DNA of 64,000 nt from the NCBI GenBank assembly GCA_002083775.1, contig MTEI01000007.1, positions 1 to 64,000 of the forward strand, given 5' to 3'. Made by a program: the position numbers and the translations under genes. Under the pieces are notes generated by a model. The model did not search any database. It was not told the origin of the DNA and saw nothing but the letters and a program-made list of their open reading frames with translations. Source of the DNA: Rhodoferax ferrireducens (GTDB lineage Bacteria; Pseudomonadota; Gammaproteobacteria; Burkholderiales; Burkholderiaceae_C). Below, in pieces: positions 46,798 to 55,749 of this stretch. The stretch's first letter is position 1; each line of letters opens with the position of its first letter.

Positions 46798-47483
46798 GCC
46801 GCCTCCAACTTCGGCGTTGCGGCAGGGCTGACCACCGGTAGCGGCAGGCTGCGAAACACATCGCCGTACAACCGGTAAAAGGCGCGTGCGGCGTGCACGA
46901 TGTCGGCCTGGTCTTTGGCGTCGGTGACCTGGTCCATCAGCACAGCGAGATGCTGGGTGTGTTCCTGGTCGAGCGTGCCATGTGAACGCAGGTAACTGAA
47001 GGCACTGTCGGGCAGGCCCAGCGGTTTCTGGATGGCATCGGCGGCCATCAACGCCAGCGACACGCTGGTGCCTTCCAGCACCAGCACCATGCCGAAAAAG
47101 CCCAGCGGGTTCTTGCGGGCGATGGTGTCATAGGCATAGGCCACCATGAGTTCGGTTGCATGGCCCGGCTGGCTGCTGCGCACGCCCTCGGCATCGCCGC
47201 CACAGGCACGGATGTCGTCCAGGATCCATTCCTCGTGGCCAAGTTCTTCCTCGATGTACTCATCGAGATCGTCAAACAGCCACTGGTGTTGTGCTGGTAG
47301 CGCGGCCTGGGTGGCTTGCAACAGCGGCACGGTGTGGCGCACATGGTGGTAGGCCTCGCGCAAAAAGGCCAGGTAGCTGGGCAGGCTGACCTGCCCGCGC
47401 AAGGCGCCTTCAATGATGGGTGTGCTCAGCAGGCCGCGGCGGGCCTCGAAGGTGTGTTCGATCAGGTGTTGGTAAAAGCTCAT
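46794..47483 (-). CDS. Iron-containing redox enzyme, heme-oxygenase-like diiron oxidase family
   Basis: A 229-residue all-helical protein. REAYHHVRHTVPLL, DEYIEEELGHEEWILDDI and LDQEHTQHLAVLMDQ hold the histidine, glutamate and aspartate residues expected for a non-heme diiron site in TenA/PqqC/UndA-like oxidases (pattern E..H...E..D....H). Members act on fatty acids, amino acids or cofactors. In this operon an acyl substrate activated by the adjacent AMP ligase is plausible. Confidence 0.82.
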   Translation of the reverse strand: MSFYQHLIEHTFEARRGLLSTPIIEGALRGQVSLPSYLAFLREAYHHVRHTVPLLQATQAALPAQHQWLFDDLDEYIEEELGHEEWILDDIRACGGDAEGVRSSQPGHATELMVAYAYDTIARKNPLGFFGMVLVLEGTSVSLALMAADAIQKPLGLPDSAFSYLRSHGTLDQEHTQHLAVLMDQVTDAKDQADIVHAARAFYRLYGDVFRSLPLPVVSPAATPKLEAA

Positions 47484-48916
47484 GGAATGGGTGTCGGGGT
47501 AAGTGTTGAAAGAAGATCAGCGTGCAGCGCCCAGATGGCCGGGCGTTGGGCGCGGCCATTGGCAGTGGCCAGGCCGGTGTCTTGGCGGAAGGCGGCGCGG
47601 GCGCGGGTCCAGCGCTTGAGTCGGGCGTAATCCGGCAGCAGGGTGTTGCTGCGGTCAACGGCAGCCTGCAAGGCGGCGTCGCTGGCATCTGGGGCCATCG
47701 GCCAGAGCACCGCTGACAGACTGGGCTCGCCGTCGCCAAAAACGATTGCTTGCAGGATATCGGGCTGGCCACACAGGCTGGTTTCCACCCACTCGGGCGA
47801 GACGTTGCGCCCGAAGGAAGTGATCAGCACATGTTTCTTGCGGCCCTGCACAAAAACAAAGCCGTCGTCGTCGATGGACCCCAGATCGCCGGTGGGCCAC
47901 CAGCTGGGAGGTGGCATGCTGTCACCCAGGTAGCCACTGAACAGGCTGCCGCTGACTTCAAGTTCGCCATCGGCGGCGCAGCGAACTTGGGCATGGCCCA
48001 GTGGGCGACCCACGCTGCCCGGCTTGCTGGCGCCAGGCAGATTCAGCGTCTGCACCGAGGCACCCTCAGACAACCCGTAACCTTCATAGGCGGGTATGCC
48101 CAGCGCATGGGCAGCTTGCAGCAGCGCGGCCCCGACGGCAGCACCCCCGACAGCCACGAAGCGCAAACAATCAGGCGCGCGCTGGCCAGTGTGTTGCAAA
48201 TAGCCGCACCAGGCACGCAGCATTTGCGGCAGCAGGATCAGGCTGTTCGCCCGAGACTCTGACACCGCCCGGTGAAAAGTGGGCGCGTCAAACTGCGATG
48301 AGCCCTGCAGCCCGAGCGCCTGCATGCCCAGCGTAATCAATGTGGTGCCTTGTTGGCGCGGCGCCATCAGACCGGCGATGTTTTCCAGCAGCACCGAAAA
48401 CGGCAGCGCATTCAGGTGCCGCGCAATGCCCAGCGGGGACAGCGCCGTGACAAGGCCCTGAGCCACGTTGTCCATGGCGGCGTGGCTCAAGCAAACGCCT
48501 TTGGGCGTGCCGGTGGTGCCGGAAGTGAAGGTGATCTTGGCGGCGCCGGGCGGCAAGACTCGGGGCGCGTTGGGCAGGCGCGTGGTGACCAAGTCACGCC
48601 CAGCCACGTTGATCGCTTGCCAGGTCAAGCCAGGCCAGGCCTGCGCCCAGGCAGGCTCAAGGACCAGCGTGTCGGCGCCAGTTGCCGCCAGCGCATGCTG
48701 CATTTGTGCCGCGGTAAAGAAAGGGGGCAGCGGCACATGAACGCGTTTAGCCGCCAGCAAAGCCTCGTCCAGCGCGACAAAAGCCGCCGAGTTGTCCAGC
48801 ACGCTGGCCAGCACTTGCGTGGCGTTGCCTTGCAGCCAGGTCTGTGCCTCGTCTACCGCCTGTTGCAGGACCATTGCCGACCAGTGTTGCTGGCCGTCTT
48901 CCAGGACCACGTTCAT
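47480..48916 (-). CDS. AMP-dependent acyl ligase-like protein
   Basis: A 478-residue adenylate-forming enzyme. ITFTSGTTGTPKGVCLSH is the ATP-binding loop (about residue 130), EGYGLSEGASV the A5 motif, and WWPTGDLGSIDDDGF...GRKKHVLITSFGRNVSPEWVE covers A7-A8. The last motif, normally NGK with the catalytic lysine, reads TANGRAQR, so lysine is replaced by arginine; adenylation should still occur. It probably activates a fatty acid, passing it to the operon's other enzymes. Overlaps both neighbours by four bases. Confidence 0.85.
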   Translation of the reverse strand: MNVVLEDGQQHWSAMVLQQAVDEAQTWLQGNATQVLASVLDNSAAFVALDEALLAAKRVHVPLPPFFTAAQMQHALAATGADTLVLEPAWAQAWPGLTWQAINVAGRDLVTTRLPNAPRVLPPGAAKITFTSGTTGTPKGVCLSHAAMDNVAQGLVTALSPLGIARHLNALPFSVLLENIAGLMAPRQQGTTLITLGMQALGLQGSSQFDAPTFHRAVSESRANSLILLPQMLRAWCGYLQHTGQRAPDCLRFVAVGGAAVGAALLQAAHALGIPAYEGYGLSEGASVQTLNLPGASKPGSVGRPLGHAQVRCAADGELEVSGSLFSGYLGDSMPPPSWWPTGDLGSIDDDGFVFVQGRKKHVLITSFGRNVSPEWVETSLCGQPDILQAIVFGDGEPSLSAVLWPMAPDASDAALQAAVDRSNTLLPDYARLKRWTRARAAFRQDTGLATANGRAQRPAIWALHADLLSTLTPTPIP

Positions 48917-49545
48917 GCCAGCACACCACGGCGGCTCAGTGTCTGCAGCGCCAGGTCCAACTGCCCGGCCAGCACCACCGGGTGGTGCTCGTAGTAGCTG
49001 CCCCAGCCGCTGGCTGCCTCACCGAGCAGATCGGGGTCGGCCATGCCGAGTGCCAGCGGTGCAATTCCCAAACGCAAAAACAGGTGGCGCAGTTCCTCGG
49101 TCAGGGTGCTCACCACCCACTGAAAGCCCTGCGCTGCCAGGATGGGTGCCAGTTGCAGGATCAGGCTTTTGCCGCTGCCCGCCTTGTTGGATGCCAGGTG
49201 GCCCACTTCAACGATTTGCGTTCGCATGGGCGCGGCATAACCCAGTTTGGCCAGGCGCGTCTGCACCGGCGCGTCCAGGTAACGCTCCAGAAACAGGGGT
49301 TCCTGGCTGGCAGCCCGGAAACCTGCCGCCGAGACGATATCGCCCTGCTCGTTGTGCAGGCTGACCAGCGTGGGTGAAAAGTGCCGCACATCGGCACCGT
49401 AACGCTCGCGGTAGATGCCTTGGATGAAGGCCTCAACCTGTGCACGAGCCGGGCTGCCCGGCATATGTGTGCGAATCCTCGGGCGTGTGGCAATCGCTGC
49501 CGTGTTGCAGGGCGGAAAAACTTGAAGTGAAGCCATGGCTGACAT
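48913..49545 (-). CDS. Thermostable hemolysin-family protein (GNAT-like acyltransferase fold)
   Basis: A 210-residue protein of the family named after the Vibrio thermostable hemolysin. AQVEAFIQGIYRERYGADV, SAAGFRAASQEPLFLERYLD, IVEVGHLAS and GLSYYEHHP-like GWGSYYEHHPVVLAGQ are its marks. The fold resembles N-acyltransferases and autoinducer synthases (the ERYL and EVGHLA blocks), so it may transfer an acyl group rather than lyse cells. First gene of the five-gene operon; ATG at 49545 has AAGGA seven bases upstream, and a PmrA-box-like site lies 51 bases further. Confidence 0.82.
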   Translation of the reverse strand: MSAMASLQVFPPCNTAAIATRPRIRTHMPGSPARAQVEAFIQGIYRERYGADVRHFSPTLVSLHNEQGDIVSAAGFRAASQEPLFLERYLDAPVQTRLAKLGYAAPMRTQIVEVGHLASNKAGSGKSLILQLAPILAAQGFQWVVSTLTEELRHLFLRLGIAPLALGMADPDLLGEAASGWGSYYEHHPVVLAGQLDLALQTLSRRGVLA

Positions 49546-49595
49546 CGCTGTCCTTGTGGTGGATGGGATACAGACGGCGATATTGGCGGGGCGAG

Positions 49596-49612
49596 ATTAA
49601 GGCGGGCTTAAG
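49596..49612 (-). promoter_or_regulatory. PmrA-box-like site upstream of the hemolysin-type operon
   Basis: On the minus strand it reads CTTAAG-CCCGC-CTTAAT, matching HTTAAD-N5-HTTAAD exactly. The half-sites are the same as those before eptA. It lies 51 bases upstream of the operon's first ATG and is followed after ten bases by CAATAT, a possible -10 element. Confidence 0.65.
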
Positions 49613-49615
49613 AAA

Positions 49616-50335
49616 TCATCTTTTTCTTCGCAAATGCCAGAGCCAATGGTTGAGCAGCGCCGCCGACCAGCACATCAAGCCGGTCCACAAGGTATGGCTG
49701 GGGTAATGCGCGCCGCGCAAAGTTTGCGCCGCGCCCAATACCAAACCCGCCAGAAGCACAGCTGCCAGAGCCAACCAACCCGCGCGGCGCTGACCTGCAT
49801 CATGGACAGCCAGCAGACTCAGCGGTACCGCCAAAAAAGCCAGTGCCGCTGATGCATGTCCGCCTGGAAAACATTTTCCTGCGCCGCCATCGGGCACGCC
49901 CCATGCCCAGTGGGAGCGGTACGTGGCAACACCGCCGAATTGCTGCAGGTCCCAGGGGCAACTGGTCAGGCTGAAGTGTTTGGCGGTGCTGATCAGCACC
50001 AAAGCCAGCAGCACGCCCAGCAGCATCTCGGTGCGCAGTTGGCGCGGCAAACGCCTGAAGCCGCCAAGCGGGCGCCACACCATCAGCGCCAGACCAGCCA
50101 AAACGGCCCATGCCAGCTGGCGCCCCCCTTGGTGCAGCACCTTCTCTAGCCACCAAGTGTGCTGCAGTGCAAAACCTTGCGGTGACCCCAGTTGTGTCAT
50201 CACCCACAGATCCAGCCCGGCGGCGTCCCACAGCCAGGTCAGCGCCAGCCCGACCAAGCTGATTTGCCAAAGAGACGAGGAGGGGTGACGGACTGAAGAA
50301 GCTGTCAGGGGGCGAGGTGGAGCAATGGGAAGCAT
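49616..50335 (-). CDS. PAP2-family membrane phosphatase
   Basis: A 239-residue inner-membrane protein with about six helices and PAP2 motifs: KHFSLTSCPWDL (first motif, with CP for RP), GGH in CFPGGHASAALAF (second) and RGAHYPSHTLWT (third, with histidine where aspartate is usual). This matches the PAP2 subgroup with RGAH..SH. It may remove phosphate from lipid A or undecaprenyl diphosphate. It is divergent from eptA across 85 bases that hold a PmrA-box-like site, suggesting joint control. Confidence 0.85.
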   Translation of the reverse strand: MLPIAPPRPLTASSVRHPSSSLWQISLVGLALTWLWDAAGLDLWVMTQLGSPQGFALQHTWWLEKVLHQGGRQLAWAVLAGLALMVWRPLGGFRRLPRQLRTEMLLGVLLALVLISTAKHFSLTSCPWDLQQFGGVATYRSHWAWGVPDGGAGKCFPGGHASAALAFLAVPLSLLAVHDAGQRRAGWLALAAVLLAGLVLGAAQTLRGAHYPSHTLWTGLMCWSAALLNHWLWHLRRKR

Positions 50336-50358
50336 GGCCTGTATTGCAAGCCATCTTT

Positions 50359-50375
50359 CTTAAGCTTTCCTTAAT
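50359..50375 (+). promoter_or_regulatory. PmrA-box-like site upstream of eptA
   Basis: CTTAAG-CTTTC-CTTAAT matches the PmrA recognition sequence HTTAAD-N5-HTTAAD. It ends 45 bases before the eptA ATG and 24 bases from the divergent PAP2 ATG. A CAATAC stretch 12 bases further is a possible -10 element for eptA. Confidence 0.7.
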
Positions 50376-50420
50376 CCAGCTTTTTGACAATACCTTGACT
50401 CACCTACGACACAGGCCTCC

Positions 50421-52085
50421 ATGACACTGACCTTGACCAGCCGCACCCCCTGGCACCCCACCACCCTCTTGCTGCTCTTGGCCACCTGGTTGGCGACCGT
50501 GGGCAATGTGCCGCTATGGGGTGAGATTTGGCGTCTGCCTGAAACCCAGGGTTGGCATGCTGTGCTGACGATGACCACGTTGGTAGTGGCAACCGGCGCC
50601 TTCACGGTGGCTTTTCTGTGTCTGCTGGTCTGGCCGCGCTGGCTCAAGCTGGTGGCAGGGGTACTGCTGGCGCTGGCGGCCTCCAGCAGCTATTTCATGC
50701 AAAGTTACGGCGTGGTGATTGACGCCAGCATGATCGCCAATGTGGCCAATACCAATACTCGTGAGGCGCTGGACCTGATGTCGTGGTCGATGCTTGGCAC
50801 GTTGGGGCTGGGCTTGGTGTTGCCGGGCGTGTGGTTGTGGCGGCAACCGGTACGCCCGGTGGGGCGGGGTCGGCTGGCCTGGCAGCAGCTGGGGGCCATG
50901 GCCTTGGCGCTGCTGCTGGCCCTGGTGTTGTTGTGGGTGTCGTTTCAGGACTTGGCCTCGTTGATGCGCAACCACAAGTCGCTGCGTTACATGATCAACC
51001 CTTTCAATACGGTGTATGCCCTGGCTCGGCATGGCGTTGGGCAGGCCGCCCGGGCGCAGCAACCTCTGCAGGCGCTGGGTGAAGATGCGCATGTGGTACT
51101 GCCGGTGGGCAAGCCAGAGGCTGCGCCGCTCATTGTGCTGGTGGTGGGTGAAACGGCGCGTGCTGCCAATTTTGGTCTGGGCGGTTATGCCCGGGACACC
51201 ACGCCAGAGCTGCGCCAGCTGCAAGCTGAGGGCGATCTGGTTTATTACAGCCAGGTCAGCTCGTGCGGCACCAACACCGAGACCTCGGTACCCTGCATGT
51301 TTTCACACCTGGGCCGAAAGGCTTATCTGGGCAACGATGCACGCTATGAAAATGTGCTGGATGTCTTGCAGCGCGCCGGGCTGGCCGTGCTCTGGCTGGA
51401 CAACCAGTCTGGCTGCAAAGGTGTCTGTGACCGCGTGCCGCACGCCGACACCCAGGCGCAACGGGGCTCAGAATTTTGCGACGGTGCCGAGTGTCTGGAC
51501 GAAGCGCTGCTGCGCACCCTGCCAGAGCAATTGGCCAAGCTCGACCCGGTCAAACGGGCCCGTGGCACGGTGGTGGTGTTGCACCAGATGGGCAGTCATG
51601 GGCCAGCCTACGCCAAGCGTTCTGCATCCGCTTACAAGGCATTTTTGCCGGAATGCCAGAGCAACGCCCTGCAGGACTGCCCGACGCAGCAGCTGATCAA
51701 TGCTTACGACAACTCGCTGCGCTACACCGATCACTTTTTGGCCCAGACCATCCACTGGCTGGAGGCGCAGTCACCCGCCCAGCCAACGGCCCTGATGTAT
51801 GTGTCTGACCACGGTGAATCGCTCGGTGAGAAGGGCCTGTTCCTGCATGGCATGCCTTACGCCCTGGCGCCGCAAGAGCAGACGCATGTGCCGATGTTGA
51901 TGTGGTTTTCCAAAGCCCTGCAACAGGAACGTGGCCTGCAAATGGGCTGCGCACAGGCCCAGGCGGCCAAACCGTGGTCACATGACAACCTGTTTCACAC
52001 CTTGCTGGATCTGTCCGGGGTGCAAACAGGCGTCACCCAGGCCGGGCTGGACATCTTGTCAGCTTGCCGCCCCAGGATTTCTTGA
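50421..52085 (+). CDS. eptA: Lipid A phosphoethanolamine transferase (EptA/PmrC-like)
   Basis: A 554-residue enzyme. Five N-terminal helices (to about residue 190) anchor a periplasmic alkaline-phosphatase-like domain. Zinc site: VVGETARAANFGL (E), SCGTNTETSVPCMF (nucleophile threonine near 285), SDHGESLGEKGLFLHGMPYA (D and H). It transfers phosphoethanolamine from phosphatidylethanolamine to lipid A phosphates, lowering binding of cationic peptides. Sulfatase-type family member with six cysteines in the catalytic part. Controlled, by the upstream site, by a PmrA-like regulator. Confidence 0.93.
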   Translation: MTLTLTSRTPWHPTTLLLLLATWLATVGNVPLWGEIWRLPETQGWHAVLTMTTLVVATGAFTVAFLCLLVWPRWLKLVAGVLLALAASSSYFMQSYGVVIDASMIANVANTNTREALDLMSWSMLGTLGLGLVLPGVWLWRQPVRPVGRGRLAWQQLGAMALALLLALVLLWVSFQDLASLMRNHKSLRYMINPFNTVYALARHGVGQAARAQQPLQALGEDAHVVLPVGKPEAAPLIVLVVGETARAANFGLGGYARDTTPELRQLQAEGDLVYYSQVSSCGTNTETSVPCMFSHLGRKAYLGNDARYENVLDVLQRAGLAVLWLDNQSGCKGVCDRVPHADTQAQRGSEFCDGAECLDEALLRTLPEQLAKLDPVKRARGTVVVLHQMGSHGPAYAKRSASAYKAFLPECQSNALQDCPTQQLINAYDNSLRYTDHFLAQTIHWLEAQSPAQPTALMYVSDHGESLGEKGLFLHGMPYALAPQEQTHVPMLMWFSKALQQERGLQMGCAQAQAAKPWSHDNLFHTLLDLSGVQTGVTQAGLDILSACRPRIS

Positions 52086-52090
52086 CCCGG

Positions 52091-52804
52091 TCAAGCTGGT
52101 AGTGATGCGGGGGTGATACCCAGCTCGGCACACAGTTGGCTGACCGTGGCGCGCAGTTCGGCGACCTCGGCCTCCAGTCGGGCGATGCGCTCCAGGGCGT
52201 TGCCGTCCAGCTGACGTGCCGCGCCGCCGCTGGCCCATTGCGCTTCATCTACAGGCCCGCACAACAAATGTGCCCAGCGCTGCTCGCGTGCGCCAGGGGC
52301 TTTGGTGAGTTTCACCGCCAGTGGCCCGCCTTTGTCGCTTGAGCGGTCTTGCAACTCTTCCAGAAAGCCTTCCACCGAGGAAATATCGGCAAACTTGTAC
52401 CAGCGCTCGGTGTTCAGGCGCAGCTCGGCGGCGGTTTGCGGGCCGCGCAGCATCAGCAAGCCCAGCAGCACGGCCGATTGTTCGGGTACCCCCACACCGC
52501 GCTGGAAGTTGTGCTCAAAGCGGGTGACGCGGCTACCGCTGTTTTCGCGCACCAGGTGGTGCTCTTTCAGGCTGCTGAGTGCATCCGCCACATCGGCCTC
52601 GGTCAGGTTCATGATCGGGTCGCGGGTGGTTTTCTGGTTGCAGCCCAGCATCAGTGTGTTGAGCGACAGCGGGTAGCTGTCAGGCACGGTGCGGGCTTTT
52701 TCCATCAGCGTGCCGAGCACGCGCGCCTCAATGGGTGTCAGAAGAAGGGTAGGCGCGGCCACCGGGGCCGGTGCGCTGCCAAAGGGAGGAGGGGTCAAAG
52801 TCAT
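52091..52804 (-). CDS. YceH/DUF480-family protein
   Basis: A 237-residue protein: [42 protein letters not shown] and a second winged-helix-like half ([30 protein letters not shown]). The C-terminal coiled coil ([21 protein letters not shown]) suggests dimerisation. Function in the family is unknown, perhaps DNA binding. Convergent with eptA, separated by five bases; divergent from purN. Confidence 0.9.
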   Translation of the reverse strand: MTLTPPPFGSAPAPVAAPTLLLTPIEARVLGTLMEKARTVPDSYPLSLNTLMLGCNQKTTRDPIMNLTEADVADALSSLKEHHLVRENSGSRVTRFEHNFQRGVGVPEQSAVLLGLLMLRGPQTAAELRLNTERWYKFADISSVEGFLEELQDRSSDKGGPLAVKLTKAPGAREQRWAHLLCGPVDEAQWASGGAARQLDGNALERIARLEAEVAELRATVSQLCAELGITPASLPA

Positions 52805-52817
52805 AATTCAGCCAAGT

Positions 52818-53411
52818 ATGAAAAACATCGTTATTTTGATCTCAGGCGGCGGCTCCAACATGCTGGCCATTGTGAAAACCGCCAAACGCGAGAGCTGGGC
52901 TGCCAAGTATCAGGCCCAGGTGGCAGCGGTGATCAGCAACCAGGCGGACGCCCAAGGGCTGGTGCTGGCTGCACAGCACGGCATCGCCACTGAGTCACTT
53001 GACCACAAGGCCTTTGCCAGCCGTGAAGCATTTGACGCCGCACTGATGCAGCGCATTGACCATTACTCCACGCCCGGCAACCCGCCGCTGGTACTGCTGG
53101 CGGGCTTCATGCGCATCCTCTCGCCCGGGTTTGTCAACCACTACGGCGGGCGGCTGGTCAACATCCACCCGTCGCTGTTGCCCGCGTTCCCCGGCTTGCA
53201 CACCCACCAGCGTGCCATCGATGCGGGCTGCAAGGTGGCCGGGGCGACGGTGCACCTGGTCACCCCCGAGCTCGACCACGGCCCGATCCTGGCGCAGGCG
53301 GTGGTGCCGGTGTTGCCGGGCGATACCGCAGAGCTGCTGGCGACGCGCGTACTGACGCAAGAGCATCTGATTTACCCGCAGGCGGTGGCGAAGTTATTTC
53401 AAAATATGTAG
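52818..53411 (+). CDS. purN: Phosphoribosylglycinamide formyltransferase
   Basis: A 197-residue enzyme of purine synthesis that formylates GAR with 10-formyl-THF. ILISGGGSNMLAIV binds the phosphate, VLLAGFMRILSP and NIHPSLLPAFPGLHTHQRAI carry the catalytic N, H and D (D in ELDHGPILAQ). ATG at 52818 chosen by family start. The last codons and stop (QNM, TAG) lie in a dispersed repeat, so its C-terminus was reshaped by it. Confidence 0.95.
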   Translation: MKNIVILISGGGSNMLAIVKTAKRESWAAKYQAQVAAVISNQADAQGLVLAAQHGIATESLDHKAFASREAFDAALMQRIDHYSTPGNPPLVLLAGFMRILSPGFVNHYGGRLVNIHPSLLPAFPGLHTHQRAIDAGCKVAGATVHLVTPELDHGPILAQAVVPVLPGDTAELLATRVLTQEHLIYPQAVAKLFQNM

Positions 53412-53461
53412 CTATTAGCCCTTTAAATATATGGTCTAGAAGCCTATTTAGCATATAAATC
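53399..53461. repeat. Dispersed palindromic repeat overlapping the purN stop
   Basis: ATGTAGCTATTAGCCCTTTA followed by TCTAGAAGCCTATTTAGCAT: a fairly diverged copy. The TAG in GTAGCTA is the purN stop codon. Confidence 0.75.
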
Positions 53462-53493
53462 TGCACCAAATACAACGATCTGAAAGACCGACC

Positions 53494-54414
53494 ATGCAGG
53501 ACAGCTGGACCACCTTGCGCGAGCAAATCTCCTATTTCTCCAAACCTTTTCCGCGCGAGGCCATCGCTTTCGCCAACGAAAACCGTGCTGAAGTCGCCCC
53601 GTATTTGGTGGAGGTGTTGGCAAAGGTGGCTGCCAACCCCGCCATCGTCATCGAAGACCCGGACTACATCCTGCACGAATACGCCATGCATTTGCTCGCC
53701 GCCTGGGCCGACACGCGGGCCTATGCACCGCTGATTGCCCTGGGGCATTGGGATGAGGAAACGCTGGATGCTGTGCTAGGGGACAGCGTCACCGAGACCT
53801 ATGGGCGCTGCCTGGCCAGTGTGTGTGGTGGCGATTTGGAACCACTGAAAAAACTGTTTGAGGATACGCAAGCCTCGTTTTGGGCTCGCAACGCTGCTCT
53901 GGACGCGATGGTGACCCGTGTGTTCGAAGGCGACGCATCGCGCGACGAACTGATCCAGTATGTGACCCAAAAAGGCAATGAGGAAGAAAAGCGTTTGCTG
54001 GCGCAAGGCGAAAGGGATAGTCTGGAGGCGCTGGATGAACTCGCCTCTGTGGCCTGTGACCTGGTGGCGGAGGAACTGATTGAGCGCGTGCGGGGCTGGA
54101 TGGACAAAGGTTTGATTGACCCCATGGCGCTGAACAAGCAAGATCTGGACGAGACCTTGCGCTACACGTACGAGGTCACGCGGCAGAAAGTATTGGCGCG
54201 CAGCAAGGGCTATGTGCGCGATGTAGAGGCTGAAATGGGCTGTTGGGCCAGTTTCCGCGACGAAGAGCCCAGCCCAAAGTCAACCAGGTTCTCAGGCGGC
54301 GACTTTGCTGAGCCCATGGTACCAGTGGTACGCAGCGGCCCCAAAGTCGGCCGCAACGACCCTTGCCCGTGTGGCAGCGGCAAGAAGTACAAGAAGTGTT
54401 GCGGGGCCAGTTGA
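53494..54414 (+). CDS. DUF1186/SEC-C motif protein
   Basis: A 306-residue soluble protein. The bulk is HEAT-like helices typical of DUF1186 ([30 protein letters not shown]). It ends in a SEC-C zinc motif, [20 protein letters not shown], as in SecA tails, which binds metal and often contacts SecB or ribosomes. Function is unknown. Confidence 0.85.
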   Translation: MQDSWTTLREQISYFSKPFPREAIAFANENRAEVAPYLVEVLAKVAANPAIVIEDPDYILHEYAMHLLAAWADTRAYAPLIALGHWDEETLDAVLGDSVTETYGRCLASVCGGDLEPLKKLFEDTQASFWARNAALDAMVTRVFEGDASRDELIQYVTQKGNEEEKRLLAQGERDSLEALDELASVACDLVAEELIERVRGWMDKGLIDPMALNKQDLDETLRYTYEVTRQKVLARSKGYVRDVEAEMGCWASFRDEEPSPKSTRFSGGDFAEPMVPVVRSGPKVGRNDPCPCGSGKKYKKCCGAS

Positions 54415-54474
54415 TTGAGCTGGGTCTTGGGATGGATTGGTGACTGCTGAGTAACCATCCGTGGCAGCTGGTTT

Positions 54475-54539
54475 GCTATAAAAATTATATCTTTTAGCCC
54501 ATACGAATAATGGGCTAGAGGCCAATTTCTTATACAAAC
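54475..54539. repeat. Dispersed palindromic repeat downstream of the MacB-like permease
   Basis: TTTTAGCCCATACGAATAAT then GGGCTAGAGGCCAATTTCTT: a good copy between the convergent SEC-C gene and permease gene. It ends one base before the permease stop and might help to end both transcripts. Confidence 0.82.
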
Positions 54540-54540
54540 C

Positions 54541-55749
54541 TCACTCGTGCCGCAACGCCTCGATCGGGTCCAGCCGGGCTGCCCGGCGGGCTGGAAAGTA
54601 GCCAAACACCACGCCAATCGCCGCTGAAAACACAAACGACAGCACGTTCACCCCCAGGTTGAAGACAAACGGCACGTCCATCAGTTTTGCCAGGCCAATC
54701 GAGGCGCCAGTGGCCAGCACAATGCCAATCAGGCCGCCAATGGCCGACAACACCACCGCTTCTATCAAAAACTGAAGCAGCACCTCGCCCTCCATCGCGC
54801 CAATGGCCAGGCGCAGGCCGATCTCGCGGGTGCGCTCGGTCACGCTCACCAGCATGATGTTCATGATGCCAATGCCACCCACCAGCAGGCTCACCGCCGC
54901 CACCGCGCCCAGCAGCATGGTCAGCACTTTGGTGGTGCTGGCAAAGGTTTCGCTGAGCTGTTTGGTGTCAAGCACGTTGAAGTTGTCTTCCTCGGCCTCG
55001 GCCAGCTTGCGGCGCTCTCGCAGCAGCTCGGTCAGCGCGGCCTTCACGCGGGCTGGCTCGGCACCGTCCTGCATCGACACCAGCAGGGTGTTGACTCGGG
55101 TGTGGCCGGTGATGCGCCGCTGCAGCGTGTGCAGGGGCATCAGTACCACGTCGTCTTGGTCGTTGCCAAAGGCGCCCTGGCCTTTCGAGGCGAGTACACC
55201 AATGACTTCGCAGGTGATCTGCTTGACGCGGATCATTGCGCCCAGCGCACTGTTGCCGGAAAACAGCTCGCGTTGCACCGTGGTGCCCACCAGACACACC
55301 GAGGCGCCACCACGCTGCTCTTCTTCGGTGAACTCGCGCCCGCCCAGCAGCTTCCAGTTGCCGGTCACCAGCCAGTCGTTGGTACTGCCGATCACGCTGC
55401 TGTTCCAGTTGCGGCTGTCAGCCACGATGGTGGCAAAGGTGCGCGCCTCCGGCGCGACCGCCAGCAGACCGCTGACCTGGCTGACGATGGCGGTGGCATC
55501 GGCTTCGCGAAACGCGGGCGCACCCGCGCCGCCACCGGGTTGCCCCATGCGCTGGCCCGGACGGATTTGCAGCAGATTGGTGCCCAGCCCGGTGATCTGG
55601 TTTTGCACCGACAGGGTGGCGCCATTGCCCACCGTGACCATGGTGATCACGGCGCTGACGCCGATCACGATGCCCAGAATGGTCAAAAACGAGCGCATCA
55701 GGTTGCGCCGGATGGAGCGCAACGCCAACAGCAGGGTGCTGATCCACAT
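54541..55749 (-). CDS. MacB-like ABC transporter permease
   Basis: A 402-residue permease. TM1 (about 20-42), a periplasmic MacB_PCD domain of about 230 residues, and the FtsX core of three helices (about 280-395). TILGIVIGVSAVITMVTVGNGAT opens the protein, and VTERTREIGLRLAIGA is the coupling loop. The ATPase is a separate gene, in contrast to E. coli MacB where they are fused. Starts one base into the ATPase stop. Part of a tripartite efflux pump. Confidence 0.92.
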   Translation of the reverse strand: MWISTLLLALRSIRRNLMRSFLTILGIVIGVSAVITMVTVGNGATLSVQNQITGLGTNLLQIRPGQRMGQPGGGAGAPAFREADATAIVSQVSGLLAVAPEARTFATIVADSRNWNSSVIGSTNDWLVTGNWKLLGGREFTEEEQRGGASVCLVGTTVQRELFSGNSALGAMIRVKQITCEVIGVLASKGQGAFGNDQDDVVLMPLHTLQRRITGHTRVNTLLVSMQDGAEPARVKAALTELLRERRKLAEAEEDNFNVLDTKQLSETFASTTKVLTMLLGAVAAVSLLVGGIGIMNIMLVSVTERTREIGLRLAIGAMEGEVLLQFLIEAVVLSAIGGLIGIVLATGASIGLAKLMDVPFVFNLGVNVLSFVFSAAIGVVFGYFPARRAARLDPIEALRHE

